Below are positions 51,860-61,030 of a stretch of DNA of 64,000 bases, one piece after another. Made by a program: the position numbers and the translations under genes. Positions within the stretch are counted from its first letter, which is position 1; the number at the start of each line of letters is the position of its first letter. The DNA comes from H2-BAC3 sp045863035 (lineage in GTDB: Bacteria; Bacteroidota; Ignavibacteria; Ignavibacteriales; Ignavibacteriaceae). The stretch spans positions 60,000 through 123,999 of the forward strand of contig BTUV01000005.1 of NCBI GenBank assembly GCA_045863035.1, given 5' to 3'. A model generated the notes under the pieces. That model made no database searches. It was not told the origin of the DNA and worked only from the letters and a program-made list of their open reading frames with translations.

Positions 51860-53226
51860 TTCATTTTACTTCTGCCGACTATATCATTCTTCTTTTCTTT
51901 TTTCTCCTTCTGATCGCGACCGGTTACTTTGCTTCCAGGCGGGGGAGAGGTGATGATGATAGTTACTTTTTGGCCGGTAAAAAGATTGGGATCGTTCTTT
52001 TTGTTGTAACAAATGTTTCCACCTGGTATGGTGGAATACTCGGAATTGGGGAATTTACTTATCAGTATGGGCTGGTTACCTGGTTCACTCAAGGTCTGCC
52101 ATATTATTTCTTTGCGATTCTGTTTGCTTTTTTCATGGTTAAAAAAGTTTATGCCGGAGATAACATTACCATACCACAGAAGATTGAAGCGGTTTATGGT
52201 TCAACGGCAGGTAAAATCTCCTCAGTATTTGTGTTTATCCTCAGTTCACCTGCCCCTTATCTCTTAATGATTGCGCAGATACTTAATCTGTTTTTCGGTC
52301 TGCCTCTGATTTGGGGTCTGATAATTTCCGCTTTGCTTTCAATATTTTATCTTATAAGGGGTGGGTTGCATGCCGATATATATGTTGATGCTTTTCTTTT
52401 TATTATTATGTTTTCCGGATTCGGTATGCTCCTCTGGAGTGTTTACTCATCAGCGGGCTCCGGAGTTTTAACTGCAAATCTGCCTGAGCAGCATCTGTCT
52501 TTAACCGGTGGGCTTTCTCCGCTTTATCTTGGTGTCTGGTGGATGATTGCAGTATGGACCTTTGTTGACCCGGGATTTCATCAGAGGGTTAAAGCTGCTC
52601 GCTCAGCGCAAACCGCCAAGTGGGGTGTTATTATTTCGGTTTTCTTATGGCTGGTGTTTGATTTTTTAACAAATGTAACCGGTCTATATACTGCAGCACT
52701 GCTTCCGGGGTTAAGTGATCCTAAAAATTCATTCCCATTGCTCGCGGACACATACCTTTCATCAGGTTTGAAGGGTTTCTTTTTTGCAGCATTATTTTCC
52801 ACCATTCTGTCAACATCAAACAGTTTTCTTTTTATCAGCGGTACTACACTCGGAATTGATTTTGTAAAAAGGGGTGATAAGAAAAAGGAAGCAATGTATG
52901 GAATGATCTTTTCTGCTATTCTGGCAGTGGTACTTGCACTTATGATACCATCAGTGATTGGAATGTGGTACCTTATCGGTTCTGTTTGTGTGCCGGGATT
53001 GCTTCTTGCAACACTTGGCTCCTACTTCCCGAACTTACGATTAAGCAAGGAAGAAATACTGCTTGGATTCATATTAGGGAGTATATCGGCTGTTTTTTGG
53101 TATATACTGAGAGAATTTGGTTTTGTACCGGAAGAAGCAATGTCCATCGAGCCGATGATCGCGGGGTTAGTCGTGATTATTCTTCTTGTTCTGAGGGAAA
53201 GATTTATCAGATTTCTGCGAAAGTAA
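51856..53226 (+). CDS. Sodium:solute symporter, candidate thiamine transporter
   Basis: About thirteen helices in 456 residues, SSS family (ADYIILLFFFLLLIATGYFA, SYFLAGKKIG, TWYGGILGIGEFTYQYG, NITIPQKIEAVYG, and WWMIAVWTFVDPGFHQRVKAA). LFSTILSTSNSFLFISGTTL is the helix 8-like Na+ site region with its Ser/Thr residues. In Bacteroidota the inner-membrane thiamine carrier in such operons is usually PnuT; here an SSS protein takes the place. It has the same promoter and riboswitch as the receptor and kinase, so thiamine or a thiamine precursor is the likely substrate, which is an inference. Confidence 0.82.
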   Translation: MIHFTSADYIILLFFFLLLIATGYFASRRGRGDDDSYFLAGKKIGIVLFVVTNVSTWYGGILGIGEFTYQYGLVTWFTQGLPYYFFAILFAFFMVKKVYAGDNITIPQKIEAVYGSTAGKISSVFVFILSSPAPYLLMIAQILNLFFGLPLIWGLIISALLSIFYLIRGGLHADIYVDAFLFIIMFSGFGMLLWSVYSSAGSGVLTANLPEQHLSLTGGLSPLYLGVWWMIAVWTFVDPGFHQRVKAARSAQTAKWGVIISVFLWLVFDFLTNVTGLYTAALLPGLSDPKNSFPLLADTYLSSGLKGFFFAALFSTILSTSNSFLFISGTTLGIDFVKRGDKKKEAMYGMIFSAILAVVLALMIPSVIGMWYLIGSVCVPGLLLATLGSYFPNLRLSKEEILLGFILGSISAVFWYILREFGFVPEEAMSIEPMIAGLVVIILLVLRERFIRFLRK

Positions 53227-53235
53227 GAAGATTTA

Positions 53236-53264
53236 CCGGCAGGTGTTTTTTTTACACCTGCCGG
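53236..53264. terminator. Bidirectional hairpin between convergent genes
   Basis: CCGGCAGGTGT at 53236-53246 pairs with ACACCTGCCGG at 53254-53264 around a T7 loop. The stem is eleven perfect pairs. No T-run follows the stem on either strand, so termination may be weak or factor-assisted, but its place between two stop codons of convergent genes supports this role. Confidence 0.7.
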
Positions 53265-53279
53265 AAATAATTAACCTGA

Positions 53280-53825
53280 TCAGGGGAGGAGAACGCCTAC
53301 CGCGATAACTGTAGTCCAGATTCCTGTTTTGTCACCTTCGGCTGACTGTGTGATATTAAATGAGCGGACAATTTTACCGGACATTTTGTAGATATTTTCT
53401 CTTTCACTCCAGTCAGTATCAGGATTGAATTCAACACCGAGTGTGGTTGCAAGCATGGTTGCGGCCAGGTCTTCTGCATAGTCACCGGCTACTTTTTCTG
53501 ACTCACCGAATGGGTGGTGTTCAGAAAGATAACCATACTGATCAGGATCAGCCGGAAGTGCAACACCGATTGAAGCTGCAATAAGGCGGTTTGGCTCATT
53601 GGTTGAATTCCTCGCCATTACAGCAAAGGTAATCTGCCCTGGCTGAAGCAGCTTTAATCCTTCTTCTTTGGAAATTCTTTTACATCCTACCGGATATATA
53701 GAACTTACCGTAACCAGGTTGCATTTTTCAACACCCGCGTTACGGAGTGCTAATTCAAAAGAAGTAAGGTACTCTTTATGGCGTCCTACCCCTTTGGTAA
53801 AGAATATTTTTGAAGGTACATACAA
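53280..53825 (-). CDS. Pyruvoyl-dependent arginine decarboxylase
   Basis: The proenzyme cleaves itself between two Ser residues to make the pyruvoyl cofactor; here the site is Ser41-Ser42 in NLVTVSSIYPVG. It makes agmatine from arginine, the first step of one polyamine route. KIFFTKGVGRHKEYLTSFELAL opens the protein, and RLIAASIGVALPAD is the family core with its conserved Glu in SEHHPFGESE and Asp near EDLAATML. The length of 181 residues fits. It lies downstream of tyrS by 14 bp. This class is known from archaea, chlamydiae and Bacteroidota/Chlorobi. Confidence 0.92.
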   Translation of the reverse strand: MYVPSKIFFTKGVGRHKEYLTSFELALRNAGVEKCNLVTVSSIYPVGCKRISKEEGLKLLQPGQITFAVMARNSTNEPNRLIAASIGVALPADPDQYGYLSEHHPFGESEKVAGDYAEDLAATMLATTLGVEFNPDTDWSERENIYKMSGKIVRSFNITQSAEGDKTGIWTTVIAVGVLLP

Positions 53826-53839
53826 TATATCATCTCCTT

Positions 53840-55054
53840 TTAAGATTGAATAATTTTAAGAAATTTTCTTTTGCCAACTTTTAGTATGTTTTCTTTTTCA
53901 AGTATAACCATTTCAGCCGGGTCAGCAATTTTACGGCTGTTGAAACTAACACCTCCCTGCTGAATCAGGCGTCTTGCTTCTCCTCTTGAAGGCGCTAATT
54001 CAAATTTCATAAGCAGATCAACGGCAGAAAGCTCAGTAAGATCAGTAACTGCCTCAGGAATTTCATCCGGAATTTCTTTCTTAATAAAAATTCTGTCAAA
54101 CTCATCTTCGGCCTCACGAGCTGCATCCTCTGAATGATACAGAGCCACCAGTTTTTTGGCTAAATCGCGCTTTATATCTCTTGGATTAACTGCACCGTCA
54201 GATAATTTTTGCTTTACTTCGGCCAGATATTCGCTACTGACCAAAGTGGTTAATACAAAATAATCATAGATGAGTGAATCTGATATGGAAAGTGTTTTTC
54301 CGAAGATCTCCCTCGGAGTATCGTTAATACCAATATAATTTCCATACGATTTGCTCATCTTTTCAACACCGTCAGTGCCCACGAGCAATGGCATGGTCAG
54401 AATTACCTGCGGCTCAAGACCGAACTCACGCTGGATATCTCTCCCCACAAGAAGATTAAACTTCTGATCGGTGCCTCCCAATTCTACATCGCTTTGAATA
54501 GCAACTGAATCCATTGCCTGTGCAAGAGGATAGAGAAACTCATGTAAGCTGATCGGCTCGCCAGCACGGAAACGCTTGGTGAAATCATCACGCTCAATCA
54601 TCCTGGCAACGGTATATTTTGAGGAGAGTTTTATCACATCCTCAAATGTCATTTTGGAGAGCCACTCAGAGTTATAAACTATCCTGGTTTTTTCTTTATC
54701 CAGAATTTTAGAGGCCTGTTCGAAATACGACTGACCATTTTGGCGGGTTTCATCCAGTGAAAGCGCGGGTCTGGTGGCGTTTCTGCCTGAGGGGTCACCA
54801 ATCATTCCGGTAAAATCACCAATAATAAGAACCGCCTGATGTCCGAGTGACTGAAACTGAGCTAATTTTCTAAGAACAACAGAATGACCCAAATGGAGGT
54901 CAGGGCGGCTGGGGTCGCAGCCGAGTTTTATGATGAGTTGTTTGTTGGTTTTTAGGGATTTTTCAATTTTTTGAACCAGTTCTTCTTCTGGGATAATTTC
55001 TGAGCAACCTCTTTTAATGAGGTCCATCTGTTCGTTAAGCGAGGGGAATGACAA
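53840..55054 (-). CDS. tyrS: Tyrosyl-tRNA synthetase
   Basis: Class I synthetase with the HLGH form of the HIGH motif (SRPDLHLGHSVVLRKL) and a complete KMSKS. LVGRDIQREFGLEPQ and LGGTDQKFNLLVG are tyrosine-site segments; QVILTMPLLVGTDGVEKMS is typical of the TyrS type 2 (TyrZ-like) group. A C-terminal S4 RNA-binding domain (PSRGEARRLIQQGGVSFNSR) closes the 404-residue protein. It sits 14 bp upstream of the arginine decarboxylase and 60 bp after smpB. Confidence 0.97.
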   Translation of the reverse strand: MSFPSLNEQMDLIKRGCSEIIPEEELVQKIEKSLKTNKQLIIKLGCDPSRPDLHLGHSVVLRKLAQFQSLGHQAVLIIGDFTGMIGDPSGRNATRPALSLDETRQNGQSYFEQASKILDKEKTRIVYNSEWLSKMTFEDVIKLSSKYTVARMIERDDFTKRFRAGEPISLHEFLYPLAQAMDSVAIQSDVELGGTDQKFNLLVGRDIQREFGLEPQVILTMPLLVGTDGVEKMSKSYGNYIGINDTPREIFGKTLSISDSLIYDYFVLTTLVSSEYLAEVKQKLSDGAVNPRDIKRDLAKKLVALYHSEDAAREAEDEFDRIFIKKEIPDEIPEAVTDLTELSAVDLLMKFELAPSRGEARRLIQQGGVSFNSRKIADPAEMVILEKENILKVGKRKFLKIIQS

Positions 55055-55114
55055 TCTCTTCGGCTCCGGACTTAATAATCAGTTATAAAAATTTTAAAGG
55101 TATAGTTTACCATA

Positions 55115-55573
55115 TCATTTTTTTAAGCGCCTTGCTATATCGCGCTGAACATCTTTCTTCTGAATAGTTTCTCGTTTATCGTACAGTTTTTTACCCTTCG
55201 CAACTGCAATTTCTATTTTAACTTTTCCGTTGCTGAAGTACGCACTGAGCGGAATGACAGTCAGACCTTTTTCAGCAACTTTTGCCTGTAATTTTCTTAT
55301 TTCACTTTTGTTAAGGAGCAGCCGCCGGTTTCTTACAGGGTGATGGTTCTCACGGTTGCCGTGTGAATATTCACTAATATGCACTCCGTTAAGCCATGCC
55401 TCCCCCTCCTTTATCTCAACATAACCGTCCGCAAAACTTATCTTGCCCTCCCGGAGTGATTTAACTTCAGTACCTGTCAGAGCAATTCCCGCCTCGTAAG
55501 TTTGAATAATAAAATATTCAAACCGGGCTTTCTTATTCACAGCGATATTCTTAATTACCGGGGTGTTTTCCAT
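55115..55573 (-). CDS. smpB: SsrA-binding protein SmpB
   Basis: SmpB carries tmRNA into stalled ribosomes. The core begins NKKARFEYFIIQTYEAGIAL, followed by TGTEVKSLREGKISFADGYV and GVHISEYSHGNRENHHPVRN, then LLNKSEIRKL and the basic C-terminal tail KKLYDKRETIQKKDVQRDIA. The 152 residues match. The tmRNA gene itself (ssrA) is not in the window. It leads the minus-strand group with tyrS and the decarboxylase. Confidence 0.96.
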   Translation of the reverse strand: MENTPVIKNIAVNKKARFEYFIIQTYEAGIALTGTEVKSLREGKISFADGYVEIKEGEAWLNGVHISEYSHGNRENHHPVRNRRLLLNKSEIRKLQAKVAEKGLTVIPLSAYFSNGKVKIEIAVAKGKKLYDKRETIQKKDVQRDIARRLKK

Positions 55574-55898
55574 AATGGGTGGCTGAGATTCCGGTTAGTT
55601 CGAAAAAGAGCAAAAACAAACAACAAAATTAAGCAATTGGCAGGTCATTCAAAATCAAAATTTTTACGTTTTTTTTGGGCTGGGGCTTGCAAGCACCTGC
55701 TGCTGAATATGGGTATTTTCTGACTCCGGTAAAAGACCGTAATATGAGATGAATGATAAATGAAAGCGCTATGCACCGTATTTAACGGATATCTTTTCTG
55801 TTTTTACCCTCAGACTTTTCTTTTAACTTTGGGTTTAATTTGTCAGGATTTGAGAATTTTTCCCATATTGAAAACACTGCTGTTATGATTCCGTGCCG
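55574..55898. other. Divergent intergenic region without a gene
   Basis: These 325 bases separate smpB (-) from the glucan operon (+). I see no open frame with a ribosome site. TAACTTTG at 55824-55831 matches the Bacteroidota -7 element TAnnTTTG, but no good -33 box stands 19 bases upstream, so it is only a weak promoter candidate for the amylase gene. I recognised no operator. Confidence 0.5.
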
Positions 55899-57977
55899 AT
55901 GAGATTAGCCATCTTTTTGCTTTTACACAGTTCTCTGCTTTTTTCACAAAGTTTAGCCCCCATCCCCGTTGAGGGAGGAACCATGTTTTTTTATAAACAA
56001 GGGGCGCACGGACAAATCAATTCGATTTCAGTGGCCGGCGGTTTTAATGGCTGGAAGTCCGGTCAGTATCTATTCACCTTTTTTCCTGAGGAAGCCCTTT
56101 GGAAAGCTGTTGTTCCGCTTGAACCCGGTAAAGAAGTTTTTTATAAATTTGTGTTAAATGATACGCTCTGGATAGCTGACCCGAACGCCCCTTTCGTAAC
56201 AGAAGATGAATGGCAGAACGGAGTAATCACTCCCGTAAAATACGGCTTACCCTATATTTCAGAAATGAAGCCCGCTGAGGGGCAGAGGATTACCGGAATT
56301 TCACCGGTATTGATGCGGTTGAACGGGTTTAATTCCGGTATTGACAGTCATTCCATTAAGCTGTGGTTCAATGGAAATGAACACACTTTTACCTTTGATG
56401 CTGCATCTTCCCGGCTAACTGCACTTCTGCCGGATGATTTACCTGACGGTGAACACACATTTGAAATTTCATTCAGTGACCTGAACGGAAATAGCAGCGG
56501 AAAAATTCAATCCCGCTTTTTTGCAGACAGATTTATCACACCCGTATCTTCTCCGCTCTTTTATGATTCTGCAGTTATCTATGAAATATATATTCGTACT
56601 TTCGCAGACTCTGATGACGATGGCATTGGTGATTTTAACGGAATTACCGGCAAACTTGGCTATCTGGCTGATACACTTGGCGTGAACACACTCTGGCTGA
56701 TGCCCTGGAATGAGTCAACCACAGAACATGGATATAATGTGGTTGATTATTTCTCGATTGAACAGGATTACGGAACGTTTGAAGATTATCAGGCATTTTT
56801 GAAAGAATCCAAAAAACGGGGGATGAGGATTCTGATGGATTTTGTAATTAATCATACGGACAGCACACACAACTGGTTTCTGGATGCCTACAATAATCCC
56901 GCGAGCAATTATTCACCATGGTATCAGTTTACCGACAGTACGAATACTGATTGGAATCATTTTGGCGTTGAACGAAAAATGCCGAAACTTGATTTCAGTA
57001 ATCCTGAGGTAGGTGAGTATTTTCTTGAAGCAGCCCGTTTTTGGTTAGATCCAAATGGTGACGGCGATTTTTCTGACGGAGTTGACGGATTTCGTTGTGA
57101 TGCAGCTAAGGAAGTGCCGCATACTTATTGGAATACTTTCAGAAAGTACGTAAAAGATATCAATCCGGAAGTTTTGCTGCTTGGTGAGGTGTGGGATAAT
57201 CTTAATTATCTGATTCCATTTTATAAAGATGAATTTGATATGTTGTTTGATTATCCATTTTATTATTCCCTTGAAAGGTTATTAGCTAACGGAACCCCTG
57301 CCAGATTTGCAGAGGATGAAATGAGATATATATCAACACTTCCGGAGGGGCATCAGAAGGTACGCTTTCTTTCTAACCATGATAATCAGAGACCAATTAA
57401 TCTGTTTAACGGCGATATAAACAAGCTGAAACAGGCCTTGTTTCTGATCTTTTCACTTCCCGGTACTCCCATGATTTATTATGGTGATGAAATTTTATAT
57501 CAGGGTGAAATGCCTCCGGAAAATGTTCGCAATGAGATGGATTGGAAAATGGTTGCGGATTCACTACGATGGCATGACAGTAACCTCTATTTTTACCGTG
57601 ATCTTATTGCAATGAGAAAAGCGAATCCGGTTCTATATGCCCGTCATGATTCTTCAAACAATTCTCTCCGTATGTTTACTGACCGTACCGGCAGTGTTCT
57701 GGCTTTCCTCAGATACTCAGGGGATGAATGGTATTTTGGAATAGTGAATACTTCCGATAAATCACACCGTGATTTGACATTTGATGAAAAATATTTTGCC
57801 GGCTTTACTCTGACACATAAACGATTATACGAAAGAGTTATCAGGTGGGAAATTGAGTCAGACCGATTCAGGGGATTGGTATTCCCTCACTTAGAGCACC
57901 GTGAGGGTGAATATTTCCTTTCTCGTGTTCATATAAATAACGGCGGTTTCATTTTATTTAAGCTGAATCAAAAATGA
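55899..57977 (+). CDS. Secreted GH13 alpha-glucanase with N-terminal CBM48-like domain
   Basis: The ATG at 55899 gives a signal peptide (LAIFLLLHSSLLFSQ); a GTG lies 6 bp earlier. Residues of about 25-110 are a CBM48/AMPK-like domain (VAGGFNGWKSGQ, VFYKFVLNDTLWIADPNAPF). A second Ig-like part precedes the GH13 barrel from about 215: YEIYIRTFADSDDDGIGDFN, DFVINHT, the nucleophile D401 in GFRCDAAKEV, the acid-base E430 in LLGEVW, and the transition-state D495 in FLSNHDN. It probably degrades starch, maltodextrin or glycogen-like glucans in the periplasm or outside. It overlaps the transporter gene by 4 bp. Confidence 0.9.
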   Translation: MRLAIFLLLHSSLLFSQSLAPIPVEGGTMFFYKQGAHGQINSISVAGGFNGWKSGQYLFTFFPEEALWKAVVPLEPGKEVFYKFVLNDTLWIADPNAPFVTEDEWQNGVITPVKYGLPYISEMKPAEGQRITGISPVLMRLNGFNSGIDSHSIKLWFNGNEHTFTFDAASSRLTALLPDDLPDGEHTFEISFSDLNGNSSGKIQSRFFADRFITPVSSPLFYDSAVIYEIYIRTFADSDDDGIGDFNGITGKLGYLADTLGVNTLWLMPWNESTTEHGYNVVDYFSIEQDYGTFEDYQAFLKESKKRGMRILMDFVINHTDSTHNWFLDAYNNPASNYSPWYQFTDSTNTDWNHFGVERKMPKLDFSNPEVGEYFLEAARFWLDPNGDGDFSDGVDGFRCDAAKEVPHTYWNTFRKYVKDINPEVLLLGEVWDNLNYLIPFYKDEFDMLFDYPFYYSLERLLANGTPARFAEDEMRYISTLPEGHQKVRFLSNHDNQRPINLFNGDINKLKQALFLIFSLPGTPMIYYGDEILYQGEMPPENVRNEMDWKMVADSLRWHDSNLYFYRDLIAMRKANPVLYARHDSSNNSLRMFTDRTGSVLAFLRYSGDEWYFGIVNTSDKSHRDLTFDEKYFAGFTLTHKRLYERVIRWEIESDRFRGLVFPHLEHREGEYFLSRVHINNGGFILFKLNQK

Positions 57978-60181
57978 AAAAATTAGTACTACTCTTACCT
58001 ATTCTGTTATTTTTTCTTTCCGGCTGCGGTAATGAAAAGCCGGATAATGAAATAGTTATCTGGCATACCATGAGACCTGAGGAGACCCAGCAGCTTCAGG
58101 AGCAGATTGACCGCTTTACTGCAAAGAATCCCGGAATTAAAATCCAGCAGCTCTTTAAAGAAACTGAGGAAATGCGCTCCGGTTTTATAGTTGCTGCAAT
58201 TGGTGGACAAGGGCCTGATCTTGTATATGGTCCGTCTGACCAGATTGGTCCATTTGAAGAGATAAAAATAATTAAGCCGCTTGACTCAATTTTTACGGCT
58301 GAATATCTCGCTAATTTTAATGATAAAGCACTGATATATTCTGGCGGACACGTCTGGCAGCTTGCTGATAAGCTGGGTAATCATCTCACGCTTGTATATA
58401 ACAAAGCACTCGTAAAAACTCCGCCAACTACCGACAAAGAGCTAATTGAACTTGGCAAAAAACTAACTATTGATAGAAACGGAGATGGTCGTCCTGATCA
58501 ATATGGCTTAGTATGGAATTATACCGAACCGTATTTCTTTGTTCCATTCCTGACCGGATTTAACGGCTGGGTGGTTGATTCTACCCGCAAACCGACTCTT
58601 AACACACCTGAGATGGTTAAAGGCCTGAACTTCATTAAAGAACTAAGGGATGTACATAAAATCATTCCAAATGAGGCAGATTATAATGTAGCAGATGCAC
58701 TCTTCAAAGAGGGGAGAGCAGGCATGATTATCAATGGTGACTGGTCATGGTCAAGTTATGGCAACGCGGGTATTGATTATGGAATTTCTCCGCTCCCGAT
58801 TATAACTGCAACCGGTAAACATTGCGCACCAATGATTTCACCGAAGGGCTATTCGATTAATATCAATGTAAATGATACAAAACTTAAAACAATCAAATCA
58901 TTCCTTGAATATATAATGAGTCCTGAGCAGCAGTTAGAAACCGCCCTCAAGACTAAAACATTCCCTACAAGAAAAGAGCTTTATGATGATGCACGTCTGA
59001 TGACTGACTCAGTTGTAATTAACTCACGCAGGCAGATTGAACTCGGAGTAGGGCTTCCAATTTTCACTGAGATGAGAGCAATATGGGATGCAATGCGTCC
59101 TCCGTATCAGGCGGTACTGGGCGGTACTGTGACTGCTGAAAAAGCAGCTCAACAAATGCAAAGAGATGCGGAAATTAAAATCAGGGAATTGCGGGAAGAC
59201 TACTCTGACCCCGTTGGCGGCCTGATAGTTCAGGTATTGATGCTTGCCGCAGTAGTGGCACTGCTTTATGCAATGAGAAATAGTTTTAAGGAGTTTTTCA
59301 GGAACCTGAGCCGCGACTCGTTTGCTTACTATATGGCAATGCCGGCTATAGTGATTCTCTTTGCGGTAATCTTTTATCCATTCTTTTATAATATCGTTCT
59401 ATCATTCTCAAATATGAGTCTTGCTCATCTGAGTGACTGGTCAATTGTCGGGTTTGTACAATATGTGCAGGTATTCAAAGAGCCAAAACTCTACGAAATT
59501 TTCTTAAAGACCATTATCTGGACAGCGGCAAACATATTCTTTCATGTAACCATTGGTGTTACGCTTGCACTCTTCCTAAATCAGAAACTGCCGGGAACGA
59601 CTCTGTTCCGTGTTTTATTGATTCTCCCTTGGGCCGTTCCGCAATATATAGTAGCGCTGACCTGGCGCGGCATGTTCAACTATGAATATGGCTCAATCAA
59701 TCAGATTCTGATGCAGTTTCTTGCAATGAACCCGATTGAGTGGTTAAAGTCTCCGGTTGAAGCATTCATAGCAGTTATTATCACCAATGTGTGGCTTGGA
59801 TTTCCATTTATGATGATTATTGCTCTCGGCGGTCTGCAGAGCATCCCGGCTGAACTGTATGAAGCTGCTGATATAGATGGGGCTAAATGGTATCAGAAAC
59901 TGAGGAATATAACTATCCCGCTTTTGAAACCCGTGATGATACCTGCTATTACTCTCGGTATTGTTTGGACATTTAATAATCTGAATGTGGTGTGGCTGGT
60001 GAGCAATGCCGGGGAGCCGTCTGACAGTACTCATATTTTGGTCTCGTTTGTATATAAAGCAGCATTTAATCTGTATCGTTATGGGTATGCTGCAGCGTTT
60101 AGTGTAATTTTATTCATATTCCTTGCTGTGTTCTGGTATTTCTTCCAGAGGAAAACTAAAGCAACAGAATCTGTTTATTAA
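57974..60181 (+). CDS. Fused maltose-type binding protein and MalF permease
   Basis: One 735-residue chain unites two ABC importer parts. Residues 1-18 are a lipoprotein signal (FFLSGC, C18). About 25-400 is a cluster-B binding protein of MalE type (EIVIWHTMRPEE, GQGPDLVYGPSDQ, YNVADALFKEGRAGMIINGDW). A linking helix (about 415-433) crosses inward, and RNSFKEFFRNLSRDS is the cytoplasmic loop. A six-helix MalF-type permease follows, with the EAA loop YEAADIDGAKWYQKLRNITI near residue 630. The predicted topology is consistent. It overlaps the GH13 gene (ATGA) and precedes malG. MalE and MalF are normally separate proteins. Confidence 0.92.
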   Translation: MKKLVLLLPILLFFLSGCGNEKPDNEIVIWHTMRPEETQQLQEQIDRFTAKNPGIKIQQLFKETEEMRSGFIVAAIGGQGPDLVYGPSDQIGPFEEIKIIKPLDSIFTAEYLANFNDKALIYSGGHVWQLADKLGNHLTLVYNKALVKTPPTTDKELIELGKKLTIDRNGDGRPDQYGLVWNYTEPYFFVPFLTGFNGWVVDSTRKPTLNTPEMVKGLNFIKELRDVHKIIPNEADYNVADALFKEGRAGMIINGDWSWSSYGNAGIDYGISPLPIITATGKHCAPMISPKGYSININVNDTKLKTIKSFLEYIMSPEQQLETALKTKTFPTRKELYDDARLMTDSVVINSRRQIELGVGLPIFTEMRAIWDAMRPPYQAVLGGTVTAEKAAQQMQRDAEIKIRELREDYSDPVGGLIVQVLMLAAVVALLYAMRNSFKEFFRNLSRDSFAYYMAMPAIVILFAVIFYPFFYNIVLSFSNMSLAHLSDWSIVGFVQYVQVFKEPKLYEIFLKTIIWTAANIFFHVTIGVTLALFLNQKLPGTTLFRVLLILPWAVPQYIVALTWRGMFNYEYGSINQILMQFLAMNPIEWLKSPVEAFIAVIITNVWLGFPFMMIIALGGLQSIPAELYEAADIDGAKWYQKLRNITIPLLKPVMIPAITLGIVWTFNNLNVVWLVSNAGEPSDSTHILVSFVYKAAFNLYRYGYAAAFSVILFIFLAVFWYFFQRKTKATESVY

Positions 60182-60193
60182 TGAGGTATTGAA

Positions 60194-61027
60194 ATGCACA
60201 AGAAAAGATTTGTATCAATAATATTTATTTATCTCTTTTTAATTCTGTTTACGGTCATCTCTATTTATCCGATTCTGAATGTGTTTACTATATCTATCAG
60301 ACCGGGTGATAAACTGTTATCAACATCGCTGGCGGTAATTCCGGATAACTGGACGTTTCAGCAGTATATAAATCTCTTTACGCAGACAGATTTCCTGAAC
60401 TGGGTTGTCAATTCACTCCTTGTTTCACTGACGGTCACCTTCACCGGTGTTGCACTTGCCTCAACCGCCGGATATGCTATCTCCCGATTTAATTTTGTGG
60501 GTAAAAAAGTAAGTATGCTTGGTCTGATGGGAACACAGATGTTTCCTGCAACCATGCTTTTACTACCCATGTATATCATGTTGATAAAACTAGAACTCAT
60601 TAACAGTTATCTTGGTATTATAATTATATATTCGGCAACCGCACTGCCTTTTTGTGTGTGGCAGATGAAAGGGTTTTATGATACTATACCATTCAGTTTA
60701 GAAGAAAGTGCTCGCATTGACGGCTGCAACCGGTGGCAGGCGTTTTATGTGATTATTCTGCCGCTGGCTGCACCGGCATTAGTAATTACAGCACTTTTTT
60801 CTTTCATGACTGCCTGGTCTGAGTACATCGTTGCGGCGCAGATATTGCAGGATACCAATTTATACACACTTCCGCTTGGGCTTAAATCATTTGAATCAAA
60901 GCTCTCAACGGAATGGGGACTCTATGCTGCTGCAAGTCTGGTGGTTAGCATTCCAGTAGTTGTCTTATTTGTAATTTTAAGCAAGTGGTTAGTGAGCGGA
61001 CTGACACTTGGCAGTGTGAAAGGTTAA
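60194..61027 (+). CDS. MalG-type sugar ABC permease
   Basis: This CUT1-family permease has 277 residues and six helices. ISIYPILNVFTISIRPGDKL opens the periplasmic loop, and FTGVALASTAGYAISRFNF leads to the core. The EAA loop SLEESARIDGCNRWQAFYVI contacts the ATPase; EEA-like residues are replaced by ESA. The C-terminus has SKWLVSGLTLGSVKG, close to the usual LVxGLTxGAVKG. It forms the channel with the fused MalF part. The MalK ATPase is not encoded in the window, so a shared one must come from elsewhere. Confidence 0.94.
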   Translation: MHKKRFVSIIFIYLFLILFTVISIYPILNVFTISIRPGDKLLSTSLAVIPDNWTFQQYINLFTQTDFLNWVVNSLLVSLTVTFTGVALASTAGYAISRFNFVGKKVSMLGLMGTQMFPATMLLLPMYIMLIKLELINSYLGIIIIYSATALPFCVWQMKGFYDTIPFSLEESARIDGCNRWQAFYVIILPLAAPALVITALFSFMTAWSEYIVAAQILQDTNLYTLPLGLKSFESKLSTEWGLYAAASLVVSIPVVVLFVILSKWLVSGLTLGSVKG

Positions 61028-61030
61028 CTT

